Part shown: one piece after another, positions 1 to 10,792 of the stretch
Layout: each line of letters opens with the position of its first letter
Numbering within the stretch: the stretch's first letter is position 1
Translations under genes and position numbers: made by a program
Assembly (NCBI GenBank): GCA_038143955.1
Contig: JAYQMT010000005.1
Location: 744,001-808,000, forward strand
DNA: 64,000 nucleotides
Reading direction: 5' to 3'
DNA from: Porticoccus sp038143955
GTDB taxonomy: Bacteria; Pseudomonadota; Gammaproteobacteria; Pseudomonadales; Porticoccaceae
The notes under the pieces: generated by a model
Told to the model about the DNA's origin: nothing
Database searches by the model: none
Seen by the model: the letters and a program-made list of their open reading frames with translations, nothing else

Positions 1-121
1 GAAGTGCAACACCTAGGGTTAATCCTGAGATTGCCATAAGGGAAATAAAAGATATTAAATTGGTTGAACTGTCTGCCCTGAAATATCTCCAGCCTATAAA
101 AAATGGGAAAATCTTTAGCAT
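1..121 (-). CDS. lolE: LolE, N-terminal fragment (cut by window edge)
   Basis: About 40 codons are visible, reading MLKIFPFFIGWRYF and then a hydrophobic stretch rich in Ser, Ile and Leu. This is the N-terminal cytoplasmic tip and first membrane segment of the LolC/LolE permease family and resembles the start of the LolC gene in this window. It lies 27 bases downstream of lolD on the same strand, giving the classical lolC-lolD-lolE order. The protein would form the inner-membrane LolCDE complex that releases lipoproteins to LolA. The rest lies outside the window, so the assignment rests on the N-terminus and gene order. Confidence 0.75.
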   Translation of the reverse strand, partial: MLKIFPFFIGWRYFRADSSTNLISFISLMAISGLTLGVAL

Positions 122-148
122 TATTCAATAGCCATATTTTTTATTAGA

Positions 149-841
149 TTAATTCTTAGGTCTAAGAATACCTTTTTCTAACGACAGGGTGCGATCCATC
201 ATTGCCGCAGCATTATCATCATGCGTGACGAGAACGAAGCCAACCCCAAACTCAATATTTAACTGTGAAATTATTTCAAGAATAGCCTTGGTGGATAGGC
301 AGTCAAGATTACCTGTTGGCTCATCCATTAAAACACAAGCTGGTTTAGTGACTAATGCTCTTGCTATAGCAACCTTTTGCCTTTCTCCGCCAGATAAGGC
401 TGATGGTCGGTGATCGCACCTATCAATTAGTCCTACCTTCGATAAAATTTCTTTAGAATAGCTTGTCGCTTTTCTAACCGACATTCCAGCAATCAACAAG
501 GGCATCGCCACATTCTCAATTGCTGAGAATTCGGAGAGTAGATGATGAAATTGATATACAAAACCAAGATATTTATTTCTCCATGTAGCTTTCTGATCTT
601 CGTTCATATCACTCCATTTTTTTCCCATTACAGATACAGAACCGCCAGTAAAAGTGTCTAACCCTCCAAGAATATTTAGCAATGTTGTTTTTCCGGTTCC
701 AGAAGAGCCTGTAATAGCAATCTTTTCACCCAAAGAGATTTTCAATGTAATGTTATCTAACACATTAATTTTAGTGTGCATCTCTATATAAGATTTAGAC
801 AGTTGATGACACTGCAATATGATCTTACTATCATCTGTCAT
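149..841 (-). CDS. lolD: Lipoprotein-releasing ABC transporter ATPase LolD
   Basis: A 230-residue ABC ATPase powering transfer of outer-membrane lipoproteins from the inner membrane to LolA. Visible motifs in order: Walker A GSSGTGKTT (residues 45-53), a Q-loop in VYQF near 96, signature LSGGERQ (149-155), Walker B VLMDEPTGNLD (170-180) and the H-loop histidine near 207. Length and motif spacing match LolD/MacB-type ATPases. The start overlaps the end of lolC by 11 bases, implying translational coupling, and lolE follows. MacB- or FtsE-type ATPases are similar, but the flanking LolC and LolE permeases decide the call. Confidence 0.95.
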   Translation of the reverse strand: MTDDSKIILQCHQLSKSYIEMHTKINVLDNITLKISLGEKIAITGSSGTGKTTLLNILGGLDTFTGGSVSVMGKKWSDMNEDQKATWRNKYLGFVYQFHHLLSEFSAIENVAMPLLIAGMSVRKATSYSKEILSKVGLIDRCDHRPSALSGGERQKVAIARALVTKPACVLMDEPTGNLDCLSTKAILEIISQLNIEFGVGFVLVTHDDNAAAMMDRTLSLEKGILRPKN

Positions 842-2066
842 AACGAAGCGCCTCTGCAGGTTGAATCTTAGATGCCTGGTATGCAGGATAAACCGAGGCT
901 ACTATACTGAGTAAGAGGCTCAAGGAGCAAATTAAGAATATATCGCCCCACACTAGCATAGATGGAATTTTAATAATGAAAAAAATAGATGGATCAAAAA
1001 CATGAGATCCAACTATTTGCTCTACCCAACTTATTATCTCGCCTATGTATATTGCAAGGAAGCATCCAAATATACCGCCAAAAATGACGCCTACTGTTCC
1101 TATTTTTAGCCCTTTAATCATAAATATAGAAGCTATCATACTTGCTTTTGCGCCGAGTGTTCTTAAAACTGCTATATCCTTCCTTTTGCTATTAACCATA
1201 AGCACAAGACAAGCGACGATATTAAATCCAGCAATAGCTATTATTATAGAGAGCAATAGAATGACAAACCTCTTCTCCATTTTTATTGCGTTAAATAAAA
1301 CTGTCATCTCGGTTGCCCACGTTTTTATTTTAAAGGAAGGATGTAAAAGTGTTTTTATATGAGACTCTAGTTTTGTTACATCGAATGGATCCGCTACTTT
1401 CAATTTTACACCATTTATATTTTTACCTAGTCTAAATAACTTTTTTGAATCTTGATAATTGATAAGCGCTAAACCACTATCTACTTGTGCACCAATTCTA
1501 TAGATTCCCATAATATAAAAACGCTTGAAGCGTGGAAATATTCCAATTGGGGTGATATTTAACTCGGGTAACGAGATAGTTACAGAATCTCCCACATTTA
1601 CATTTAATGCGTCAGCTAAAATACTCCCAATTATTACGCCAAATTTTCCAGGTTCTAGATCATTGATTTTTCCAGCGATCATGTACTTACTAACTTCAGA
1701 AAATTTGATCTCATGCGACGGAGAAATTCCCTGCAATAAAATACCCTGACTTGAGGAAGATGAAGACATCAAACCGTAACCCTCGACTAAAGGTCCGTAG
1801 CCTAGTATGCCTAGAAACTCAACTAGCTTACTCCCCAATGACTCCCAGTCACTGATCTCCTTCTCACTAGTTATAGATATATGAGGTAATACGTTCAAGG
1901 TTCTTTTTTTTATCTCTTGATCAAATCCGTTCATTACCGACAGTACTACAATCAAAATCGTAACCCCTAAAGACATTGCAATGCAGGAAACCATAGAAAT
2001 AAAAGAAATATAACGATTACTTTGCTTAGTGACGATATAACGGTAAGCAATTAATAGAGGCAGCAT
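831..2066 (-). CDS. lolC: Lipoprotein-releasing transmembrane subunit LolC
   Basis: A 411-residue inner-membrane permease, the usual length for LolC/LolE. An N-terminal membrane segment follows MLPLLIAYRYIVTKQ, then comes a periplasmic domain of about 220 residues, then three C-terminal membrane segments in an FtsX-like domain, with the cytoplasmic coupling region RKDIAVLRTLGA before the second of these. The C-terminus YPAYQASKIQPAEALRYD is characteristic of the family. It is first in a lolC-lolD-lolE operon. The 187 bases upstream are very AT-rich and presumably hold its promoter, but I see no convincing boxes. Confidence 0.93.
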   Translation of the reverse strand: MLPLLIAYRYIVTKQSNRYISFISMVSCIAMSLGVTILIVVLSVMNGFDQEIKKRTLNVLPHISITSEKEISDWESLGSKLVEFLGILGYGPLVEGYGLMSSSSSSQGILLQGISPSHEIKFSEVSKYMIAGKINDLEPGKFGVIIGSILADALNVNVGDSVTISLPELNITPIGIFPRFKRFYIMGIYRIGAQVDSGLALINYQDSKKLFRLGKNINGVKLKVADPFDVTKLESHIKTLLHPSFKIKTWATEMTVLFNAIKMEKRFVILLLSIIIAIAGFNIVACLVLMVNSKRKDIAVLRTLGAKASMIASIFMIKGLKIGTVGVIFGGIFGCFLAIYIGEIISWVEQIVGSHVFDPSIFFIIKIPSMLVWGDIFLICSLSLLLSIVASVYPAYQASKIQPAEALRYDR

Positions 2067-2253
2067 AATTTTCAGAACTCATACTCTTTCATCAAATACA
2101 TTTTTCTAGTAAAAAATTTTAAGGAAGATATACAGTTTTAATTAAATTATTAATTGGCGCTATCAAAAAAAATGATAAAAATATTTAACAACATAGCTAG
2201 AATTAACTTATGCCAAAAGATAATAAAAAATTAATTTTTTAGCAAAAAAATAT

Positions 2254-4130
2254 TCACTCAGAGACAATATCTGCTTGATTCAGTAATGTTGCTATATAAG
2301 CACCATAGTCTCGGTTGGCACTTGATGTAGATCTAGAGCTGGATATTGCTTGTTTTTCAGCCAAGCGAAGGGTCTCGTAGTTGCCATAAGTAACTTTAGT
2401 TAGAGCCAGTAGCACGTAATCTCCATTTGGCATAATAACATGCTCAGCTATAGGTTTTTTGCCTGGAAATGCCATTGAAAAAGCAAACTTTTTCTAGGAT
2501 CCATGTTTTCTTCAGATGCGTTAATTTTTGCATTAAATTCAACTTGCCATGGAAGACTTTCTAATTTGGCAATAGTTTCAATATTTTCTCCATCATTAAA
2601 TCTCTCTTTGAGTGAAGTGCCATATAACAATATTTCCTCAGCGGCTAAATCATACTCAACAATTTCTCTGACTTGATCTTCTACCTCAACATAAGATCGA
2701 ATTTTCGTAGGTATTCTTTCACGAACAAATAATACTAAGACATGATTGTCTGATATCTCAATAACATCACTTACATACCCATCTTCAAGGACTGAGGAAC
2801 TAAAAGCTGCTTTTATAACTTGTTCGTTACCGGTTATACCCTCACCACCTGAACGATCAAAAGAGTCTGATATCTTTAAATCTAAGTCCATTATATTTGA
2901 AACACTCTCCAAAGATGTTGCGTTGTATGCAAGTTCTTTTAGTTCTTCAATCTTTTCAGGCATTAAATCTTGGGCAATTTGTAGGGCAAGCTGTTCACGA
3001 AGAATGGGTTCAGAAACTTTTCTAGTTGGGATTTCCGCTGACTTTATCTCAATTAACTTCATGAGATGAATCCCAGCTTTTGTTTCTACAATTTCAGAAA
3101 CTTCTCCTACTGAAAGCTTTTGCAATAATAAATCCAACTCCAACGGCAATTCGCCCATGCGGACATAGCCAAGGTCACCTCCTTCTTTCGAGGTTAAAAA
3201 ATCATCAGAATACTCAGTAGCCAATGATGAAAAATCTTCGTTATTATTAATTTTTTCTTGTATTGAAGCCATAACAGTCAAATGGCTACCGTCATCTTTT
3301 TTTTCTAGCAGTATATGAGCAGCTCTATAACTCATATCTGCTTGTGCGGTTTCTACTATATCCAGATAACCTTCTTCAATAAGATCAGCATCAACCTCTA
3401 CATTTTTTAATAAATCTGAGGATTTTAGCTCTACATACTCTAATATAACCTCTTCTTCAGTAGAAAATTTATATTTATTTTTTTCGTAGTAGTCTTTCAT
3501 TTGGTCAATTGATGCTTGCACCTTCTTTTTTTGTGCATCGATCGATATGGTTAAATAGTGATAATCACGAGATTGATCAAGAACATTAGCTATTAACTCT
3601 AGTTCTTTTTGCGTCGAAAAACCTGTTGAAACTATACCTTGAAGGAACTGTTGAGCTAAAAAATCAGAATAAATTGCTTTATAATGTGATGTAGGCGTGT
3701 AACCCATCTGTTTGACTACAAAATTATATAAATCGGGATTAAATTTTCCCTCTTTTCTAAACTCAGGAACATCAACCAGCAAAGAGTCGATTGTCTTTTT
3801 AGGTATAGACATTCCTAGTCTAGCAGCAGTCTGCTCTTCTACTTTTTGACGAATTAAACGAGACAAAACGACGGGCCTTAAAATATCATCACTTAATAGT
3901 GATACATCAATATCTTTGATTTTACTTTTAATTTGCTGTTTTCTAACAAGTATAGCCTGCTGTAGACTTATTTCAGAAATTGAATCACCATTAACATTAG
4001 CTACTTCTTTTTCTGTTGGCCTTGTTTCAAATAATGCGTCGACACCAAAAAATACGAAAGGGATGGTGATGATAACAACCAAAACACCTTTTGTTACACC
4101 ACTGAGATTATCGCGGAAATCTTGAAGCAT
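2254..4130 (-). CDS. ppiD: Periplasmic folding chaperone / peptidyl-prolyl isomerase PpiD, frameshifted
   Basis: A SurA-like inner-membrane-anchored chaperone that helps proteins leaving the Sec translocon to fold. The N-terminus has a short cytoplasmic tail, one membrane anchor at about residues 13-35, a SurA-N-like helical region, and a parvulin (PPIC) domain around residues 260-370 with YRAAHILLE, GGDLGYV and GIHLMKL. Reading frame is lost near 2478-2482, where a run of five T (coding strand) should probably be six. The last about 75 residues (MAFPGKKPIAEHV onward) continue in the next frame and are included here. It sits just downstream of hupB and its terminator, as in Pseudomonas. The gene is likely intact in the organism. 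Confidence 0.88.
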
Positions 4131-4191
4131 AAATTTCTCTAATTTTAATACAAAGCATAAATAAAGTTATTTAATCTATAGAATTTATTAT

Positions 4192-4220
4192 AAAAAAAGA
4201 CGCATCGCAGATGCGTCTTT
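4192..4220 (-). terminator. Rho-independent terminator after hupB
   Basis: Read on the minus strand, a perfect 10-base-pair stem (AAGACGCATC with GATGCGTCTT) closes a 3-base loop and runs into a T tract. It lies 34 bases beyond the hupB stop codon and before ppiD, so it ends the clp-lon-hupB transcription unit and makes ppiD a separate unit or a read-through gene. Confidence 0.93.
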
Positions 4221-4253
4221 AGACTGAAACTCTAATTGCCTTATCAGGTCTTC

Positions 4254-4530
4254 TTAAGAGTTAACTGAATCCTTAAGAGCTTTACCTGCTTTAAAGCTTG
4301 GCACATAGGCTGCTTTAATCTGGATTTCTGCACCAGTCTGTGGATTACGGCCTGCACGAGCTGCTCGATGCTTAACTGCAAAAGTACCGAAACCTACAAG
4401 TGAGACTTGATCTTTTTTTGGATAACGCTGTGGTGACTGCAGATATTGCTGCATCAAGTGCACGTCCGGCTGAAGCTTTAGATAGGTCTGCTCCATCGGC
4501 AATTGCATCAACTAATTCAGATTTATTCAC
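4254..4530 (-). CDS. hupB: DNA-binding protein HU-beta, frameshifted
   Basis: A histone-like HU subunit that bends DNA nonspecifically. The C-terminal half shows the HU signature VGFGTFAVKHRAARAGRNP and a KAAYVPSFKAGKALKD tail. The correct N-terminus, NKSELVDAIADGADLSKASA, is found in another frame starting with GTG at 4530, preceded by an AGGGGA ribosome site 7 bases upstream. The two halves are separated by a frame change at an A7 run (4413-4419), in the loop where HU normally reads KKGDQVSL. HU is small and highly conserved, so a base-calling error is likelier than a real mutation. Total length would be about 91 residues, normal for HU. Position after lon is conserved in gammaproteobacteria. 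Confidence 0.92.
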
Positions 4531-4662
4531 AATAATCCCCTTTAATTATGTTTGTGTGGACTAACTTCTAAAGCACTCAAACCTTGATTTAGTGTTTATT
4601 TTTTTGCGGTTAATCGTGCTACATGAACTTTATACCAACCCTCTGCTGACCGGTCAAGCAAT

Positions 4663-7070
4663 TTAGTGAGTATTAGCGCGGGGTTCAGGGATAATTTTCT
4701 TGTTTAGGTCATCTTTTGTTACTTTATTATACTCTTCATCTGAGAGTGCTACCGGCTTTGTGAGCAAAGCAGTATCGAAAACCTCGTCTATCCATCTTAC
4801 AGAAAAAATTTCAATATCAGCTTTTATATTTTCAGGTATCTCAATAAGTTCATGTTCATTTTCATGGGGAATAATAACTTTAGTTATACCGCCACGATGG
4901 GCAGCAAGTAATTTTTCTTTAAGCCCACCAATCTTTAGCACCTCTCCCCTAAGAGTAATCTCTCCAGTCATTGCAATATTTGCTCTAACTGGTATTCCTG
5001 TTAATGCTGATGCAATCACTGTACACATTCCTATCCCAGCACTTGGTCCATCTTTAGGTGTCGCACCTTCTGGTACATGTATGTGTAAATCTAATTTATT
5101 ATGGAAGTCTTGATGTATACCTAGAGATTGGGCGCGATTTCTTACAACGGTCATAGCCGCTTGAATAGATTCCTGCATAACATCTCCCAATGAGCCTGTT
5201 TTGACGAGCTTACCACTTCCGGTTACAGCGGAGGTTTCTATAGTAAGCAGCTCTCCACCTATCTGGGTCCAAGCTAGCCCAGTAACCTGACCAATCTGAC
5301 TTTTTTCGTCAACTCGACCAAAGTCATATTTTTTTACTCCAAGCAATTCTTCTAGATTATTGGATGTAACCAAAAAAGTGTTATGTGTTTCTTTGCGGGT
5401 ATTTTTAATAACAATTTTTCTACAAAGTTTTGCAAGCTGCTTTTCAAGACCTCTGACCCCAGCCTCTTTTGTGTAATACCGAATAATATTTATTATAGTT
5501 TCTTCTTCAATTGATAATTCTTTTTTCAATAAACCATTTTCTATGAGTTGTTTTGGCAAAAGATACTTAGATGCAATATTGAGCTTTTCGTCTTCTGTAT
5601 AGCCTGGGATCCTAATTATCTCCATTCTATCAAGAAGGGGAGCTGGGATATCCATGGTATTTGCAGTACATATAAACATTACTTCAGAAAGATCGTAATC
5701 TACCTCTAAGTAATGATCATTGAATTTATTATTTTGCTCTGGATCAAGAACTTCCAACATAGCAGACGATGGATCACCTCGATGATCGGTACCCATTTTT
5801 TCTATCTCATCAAGTAAAAAAAGTGGATTTTTTACCTTAACTTTCGATAACTTTTGTACTAATTTACCAGGAAGTGATCCTATATATGTCCTTCGGTGCC
5901 CTCTTATTTCCGCTTCGTCACGAACACCTCCCAACGACATGCGTACATACTTCCTTCCTGTTGCTTTAGCAATTGACTCGCCAAGAGATGTTTTACCAAC
6001 CCCGGGCGGTCCAACTAAACAAAGAACAGGACCCTTAAGAGTCTTGACTCGCTTTTGAACAGCTAAAAACTCTAGAATACGCTCCTTGACATCACTTAAT
6101 CCATAATGGTCCTCATTGAGAATACGCTCTGCTCTTTTCAAATCATGTCTAACTTTTGTACGTTTTCTCCACGGAACACTTACTAACCAGTCAATATAGC
6201 CTCTCAAAACAGAAGCCTCAGCTGACATGGGTGACATAGCTTTAAGTTTTTTTAATTCTGCTTTAGCTTTAACTAAAGCGTCTTTTGTCATACCCGCACT
6301 AATAATTTTTTGTTCTAACTGAAAAAGGTCATCATCTTCGTCTGTCTCACCAAGTTCTTTTTGAATAGCCTTCATTTGTTCATTCAAAAAGTATTCTTTT
6401 GACTTTTTTCCATCTGTTTTTTTACTCGTGTGCGTATCTTTTGACCTATATCAAATAACTCGATCTCTGATTCCATTAAAACTAACAAAAGCTCAAATCT
6501 ATCAATCAGAACGTCTAGCTCTAGCATATTTTGTTTTTGCTCGAGAGATAATGGCAGATTATTAGCTAAAGTATCTGCTAGAAGTTCTGCATCCTTTGTA
6601 GTGTTGATGGTATTAATTGTCTCAGTAGGAATTTTTTTACTTAGGTTGGCATACTGTTGAAATTTATCTAATGCCAACTGCTTTACTGTAATAGCTTCCT
6701 GATCTTGAAGTTTCAGCGATGAATATTTTTCATATGAAGCTGTGAAGTACCCATTACTATCTTCAATTTCAATGATTTTGATTCTTTCTGAGCCTTCAAT
6801 TAAAACTTTTACAGTTCCATCTGGTAATTTAAGCATCTGTATTATATTGGATAGAGTTCCATATACATGAAGTGCATTTGCTTGTGGGTCATCTTCTGTA
6901 GCAATTTTTTGAGTAACAACCAGTATCATTTTATCTTTTGACATAGCCTCATTTAGCGCTGCTATAGACTTATCTCGGCCAACAAATAAAGATGTTGTTG
7001 AATGAGGATAGATAACTACATCACGCAAAGGAAGCAGTGGTAATCTAATTGAAGGATCTTGCTGCAGCAT
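4663..7070 (-). CDS. lon: ATP-dependent protease Lon, frameshifted
   Basis: A cytoplasmic AAA+ serine protease that degrades misfolded and regulatory proteins. The first 228 residues form the LON substrate-binding N domain (LPLLPLRDVVIYPH). The second part has Walker A GPPGVGKT, Walker B FLLDEIEK, sensor residues and the proteolytic Ser-Lys dyad, Ser in KDGPSAG and Lys in LKIGGLKEK. The frame breaks at a T4 run (6397-6400, plus strand): one extra base restores the family sequence SQKEYFLNEQMKAIQ. Combined length is about 800 residues, as usual. I chose ATG at 7070 with a GAGGT ribosome site about 8 bases upstream; a TTG lies one codon earlier. A heat-shock-type promoter lies upstream. Confidence 0.93.
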
Positions 7071-7119
7071 CAAAAAAACCTCATTTAAAAGTTATAAATT
7101 TATATTGGCTTAATCTTAG

Positions 7120-7146
7120 TATTGGGGCACAACAAACAAAAGCAAG
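7120..7146 (-). promoter_or_regulatory. Probable sigma-32 (RpoH) heat-shock promoter of lon
   Basis: On the minus strand, CTTGCTT (7140-7146) is followed after 12 bases by CCCCAATA (7120-7127). The RpoH consensus is CTTGAAA, 11-16 bases, CCCCATNT. The downstream box ends 49 bases before the lon ATG, leaving a leader of about 40 bases. lon is a known RpoH-controlled gene in enterobacteria and pseudomonads. The boxes are seen; sigma use is inferred. Confidence 0.65.
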
Positions 7147-7206
7147 GCTTATGATGAGAATACTGAGCAAAAGATAGCATTTCAGCTTTAAAAAGAATGG
7201 TGGTAA

Positions 7207-8496
7207 TTATTCACTTACTGCTGTTTTGGGATCAGTACTCTCGTAAACCATTAACGGTTCAGACTCTCCACGAACTACAGAGCCATCTATTACGACTTTT
7301 TTTATATTTTTTTTAGTTGGAGTTTCATACATAGTATCCAATAAAATATCTTCGAGGATTGAACGCAATCCTCTTGCTCCAATTTTACGATCGAGTGCTC
7401 TCTTGGCTATTTCCTCAGAAGCATCATGACGTATATCAAGCTCAACTCCTTCCATACCAAACATTGCGGTATATTGTTTGATTAATGAATTTTTAGGTTC
7501 ACTTAGTATATTTACAAGTGCACTTAAATCTAATTCTTCGAGGGTTGCTACGACTGGTAGTCTGCCAACAAATTCAGGAATTAGCCCATAACTTACAAGA
7601 TCTTCGGGCTCCAAATCAGCCAAAGTTTGACCAATTCTTATGTTACTATCTTTAACTTTTACTGATGCATTAAAACCAATGCCAGTATTATCAGATCGAG
7701 TTCTAATTACTTTTTCTAAGCCTGAAAAAGCACCTCCACAAATAAACAAAATATTTGATGTATCAACCTGAATAAACTCTTGTTGAGGATGTTTTCTGCC
7801 ACCCTGAGGTGGTATTGAAGCTACTGTTCCCTCAATAAGCTTCAATAGTGCTTGCTGAACACCCTCACCAGAAACATCTCTTGTGATTGATGGATTATCT
7901 GACTTACGTGATATTTTATCAATTTCATCTAAATAAATTATACCGCGCTGAGCCTTATCAGTGTCATAATCACATTTTTGTAGAAGTTTTTGAATAATAT
8001 TTTCAACGTCTTCACCCACATAACCAGCTTCAGTTAGTGTCGTCGCATCAGCAATAGCAAATGGTACATCAAGCAATCTAGCGAGTGTCTCAGCTAATAA
8101 TGTCTTACCACTCCCTGTAGGGCCTACTAGTAAAATATTACTTTTTCCAAGCTCTACATCTTCTGTAGAGCTTGAATTACTTCGCTGCAGGCGTTTGTAG
8201 TGATTATAAACTGCAACCGCTAGTATTTTTTTTGCTTGATCTTGACCAATAACATATTGATTTAAAATGTCTTTTATTTCTTTTGGCTTTGGCAAACTAT
8301 CAGAAGATGATGAATCCGATTCAAGTTTTTGAACTTCTTCCAAAATGATATCGTTACAAAGTTCGACACATTCATCACAAATAAATACTGATGGTCCAGC
8401 TATAAGCTTGCGGACCTGATGTTGGCTTTTATTACAAAAGGAGCAATACAATAATTTAGTGTCTTCGTTGCTAACTTCTGTTGTATCGTCTGTCAT
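7207..8496 (-). CDS. clpX: ClpXP protease ATPase subunit ClpX
   Basis: A 429-residue AAA+ unfoldase that recognises tagged substrates and feeds them to ClpP. The N-terminal zinc-binding domain has Cys18, Cys21, Cys40 and Cys43. Walker A GPTGSGKT is at 126-133, pore loop GYVG at 158-161, Walker B IIYLDEID at about 186-193. The C-terminal small AAA domain includes IGARGLRSILEDILLD. Length and domain order are those of full ClpX. It lies 43 bases downstream of clpP on the same strand in the usual tig-clpP-clpX-lon order. Confidence 0.97.
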   Translation of the reverse strand: MTDDTTEVSNEDTKLLYCSFCNKSQHQVRKLIAGPSVFICDECVELCNDIILEEVQKLESDSSSSDSLPKPKEIKDILNQYVIGQDQAKKILAVAVYNHYKRLQRSNSSSTEDVELGKSNILLVGPTGSGKTLLAETLARLLDVPFAIADATTLTEAGYVGEDVENIIQKLLQKCDYDTDKAQRGIIYLDEIDKISRKSDNPSITRDVSGEGVQQALLKLIEGTVASIPPQGGRKHPQQEFIQVDTSNILFICGGAFSGLEKVIRTRSDNTGIGFNASVKVKDSNIRIGQTLADLEPEDLVSYGLIPEFVGRLPVVATLEELDLSALVNILSEPKNSLIKQYTAMFGMEGVELDIRHDASEEIAKRALDRKIGARGLRSILEDILLDTMYETPTKKNIKKVVIDGSVVRGESEPLMVYESTDPKTAVSE

Positions 8497-8539
8497 ATTT
8501 ACTGATCTCTTAGTCTAAAATACGAATATAAAAAAATTT

Positions 8540-9211
8540 CTATTCAGATTTAGGTCGCTTATCTAAAACCTCATCAATTAGTCCGTACGCTTTTGATTCT
8601 TCTGCACTCATAAAATTATCGCGCTCAGTATCTAGTTCAATTTTTTCTATTGGCTGGCCAGTATGGTCAGCAAGGCATCGATTTAACCTATCACGTATTT
8701 TCAAAATTTCTTGGGCATGGATATGAATATCTGAGGCTTGACCGTTAGTGCCACCACTTGGCTGATGAATCATATTACGTGAATTTGGAAGGCAAAATCT
8801 TTTTCCAGGCGCACCTGCTGCTAATAGAAAAGCGCCCATACTGGAGGCTTGGCCGATACACATAGTGCTTACATCTGGAGTAATGAATTGCATAGTATCA
8901 TAAATTGACATGCCAGCTGTTACTGAACCACCTGGGGAATTAATATAGAGATGGATATCTTTTTCTGGATTTTCAGATTCTAGGAAAAGTAGTTGAGCAA
9001 CAATGAGATTGGCCATATAGTCTTCAACTGGGCCGACTAAAAAAATTACTCTTTCTTTTAGCAGGCGAGAGTAAATATCGTAAGAACGTTCTCCACGTGC
9101 ACTCTGCTCAACGACAATAGGGACTAAACCACCTGCATTTTTAATATCACTATTTGTTGGAAAATCATCAAATTTCATATTTTTACCTAAATTGATCTTA
9201 TTGGATGACAT
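8540..9211 (-). CDS. clpP: ATP-dependent Clp protease proteolytic subunit ClpP
   Basis: A 223-residue serine peptidase that forms the tetradecameric ClpP chamber. The nucleophile is Ser124 in GQASSMGAF, the catalytic His149 is in NMIHQPSGG, and the probable Asp is residue 198. The oxyanion segment NSPGGSV is present. The N-terminus is longer than the mature enzyme, as expected for a short propeptide before LVPIVVEQ. It is 13 bases downstream of tig and probably co-transcribed with tig and clpX. Confidence 0.97.
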   Translation of the reverse strand: MSSNKINLGKNMKFDDFPTNSDIKNAGGLVPIVVEQSARGERSYDIYSRLLKERVIFLVGPVEDYMANLIVAQLLFLESENPEKDIHLYINSPGGSVTAGMSIYDTMQFITPDVSTMCIGQASSMGAFLLAAGAPGKRFCLPNSRNMIHQPSGGTNGQASDIHIHAQEILKIRDRLNRCLADHTGQPIEKIELDTERDNFMSAEESKAYGLIDEVLDKRPKSE

Positions 9212-9224
9212 TATAGCCTATAAA

Positions 9225-10558
9225 TTAAGTTTTAGCGGCAATCTGATCTGGGTCTGGTGTTACTGCTTGCTGATAGTCTACTGACTCATCAATAACTTCA
9301 GCTTGATTTAATACATAATCTACTACTTGCTCCTGAAGAACATTTGCCTCGATACTTTTTAAGAGCTCGGGGCTATCATAATGATATTTAATGACTTCTT
9401 CTGGTCGATCATATCCGGCAGCAATTTCTTGGATTTTCGCTCTTACTTTTGCGCCATCAACATCTATTTGATTAGATTGTACAATTTCATTTACGACCAA
9501 TCCAACTATAGCTCTTCTTTTTGCCTGCTCCTCAAACATCTCGTCAGGTAATAACGAAGGATCAAAATTATTTTTTCCACCATCTCCAGCAAGTTTTTGT
9601 GCCATTTGTTGCTTTAATCCAGAAATTTCTGTAGAAATTCTTGTCAGGGGAACCTGAATTTCACTATGCAAAGCAGCTAGTTCCTGCATTACACGACCTT
9701 TTGTTTTAGCCTCGAGCGCATTTTTGAGATCACGCTGCATATTCTGTAAAACCGCCGAACGAAAAGTCTTTTCTCCTCCAGCTTGAAGACCGAAGAGTTT
9801 AAAAAATTCATCATTCAGAGCAGGTAAGGAGGCCTCTTTGAGCAGATTTAATTTAATTTCAAACTCCACTGATGCGCCCTTGAGCTCTTCAGATTGATAG
9901 TTTTCAGGAAAAGTAATCGGAAGAGTTTTTTATCGCCCAAAGACATTCCGATTATTCCGTCCTCAAATCCCGCCACTGCTGTTCCGCCACCAATTTCTAT
10001 GGGATAGTTCTCAGCTGATCCACCATCAAATTCTTTTCCATCTTTAATGCCGGTATAGTCAATTGTTGCCTCATCACCGTATGCTGCAGGTCGATCTACT
10101 TCGTTCCAAGTTGCATGCTGTTTGCGCAACCCTTGTATCATATCATCGATATCGACATCCTTTACTTCGGCAGACGGTTTTAGGATTTTTACCTGCGTTA
10201 AGTCCGATAATTCAATTTCAGGGAGAACCTCAAAGGTAGCTATATACTCAAGATCCTCGCCTGGTTTATCTAATTTTGGTTCAATATCTGGAGGGCTAGC
10301 AGGAGTGACTTTTTCTTTTGTTACCGCCTCATAAAAGGATGCCCTTACTGTTTCACTTACAACTTCTTTTCTTATTCCTTGTCCATATCTTTGATTAATT
10401 ATATTAATAGGGACCTTGCCAACGCGAAAACCATCTATTTTTGCTGTTTTGGCAGTCTCTTCAAGACGTTTTTTCACTTCATCACCAATGCGATGTGCTG
10501 GCACTATAATTGTCATCTTTCGCTCAAGATCAGAAGTTGTTTCAATAGAAACCTGCAT
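9225..10558 (-). CDS. tig: Trigger factor, frameshifted
   Basis: A ribosome-bound chaperone with prolyl isomerase activity that meets nascent chains at the exit tunnel. The N-terminal domain carries the ribosome-binding signature GFRVGKVP at about residue 45. The central FKBP-like domain has YGDEATIDYTG and FDGGSAENYPIEIGGG. The helical C-terminal domain is in another frame. The break is at a T6 run (9926-9931, plus strand); one more base gives the expected KKTLPITFPENYQSEELKGA. Rejoined length is about 444 residues, normal for Tig. tRNA-Leu lies only 35 bases upstream on the same strand. Confidence 0.95.
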
Positions 10559-10593
10559 AGATGCCTCTCAATAAGTTTATTTTTAATTATTAA

Positions 10594-10678
10594 TGGTGCG
10601 GACGGAGAGACTCGAACTCTCACACCTCGCGGCACTAGAACCTAAATCTAGCGTGTCTACCAATTCCACCACGTCCGC
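10594..10678 (-). tRNA. tRNA-Leu (anticodon TAG)
   Basis: An 85-base class II tRNA with a seven-pair acceptor stem (GCGGACG with CGTCCGC), A-box GTGGTGGAATTGGTAGAC, anticodon loop centred on TAG, a long variable arm, TTCGAGT T-loop and an encoded CCA. It reads CUA leucine codons. It lies directly upstream of tig, as in Pseudomonas. Confidence 0.96.
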
Positions 10679-10730
10679 TAATTATTTAACATTGAAATCC
10701 ACAAAATAAGCCCTGTAGATAAGGGTGCTG

Positions 10731-10759
10731 ATTCTGCCACAGAGGCATCGTCCAATCAA
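10731..10759 (-). promoter_or_regulatory. Possible sigma-70 promoter for tRNA-Leu / tig
   Basis: On the minus strand, TTGATT (10754-10759), a 17-base spacer, then CAGAAT (10731-10736). Each box matches the consensus in four of six positions. It would give a leader of about 50 bases before tRNA-Leu and may also drive tig-clpPX. This is an inference from the boxes only. Confidence 0.45.
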
Positions 10760-10792
10760 CAAAAAGAAAGCATATCCTGACCGCAATAAATA

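Noticed and set aside
4254..4511. HU with the N-terminus MMQLPMEQTY
   Set aside because: This N-terminus is out-of-frame noise; the true HU start is in another frame from GTG at 4530.
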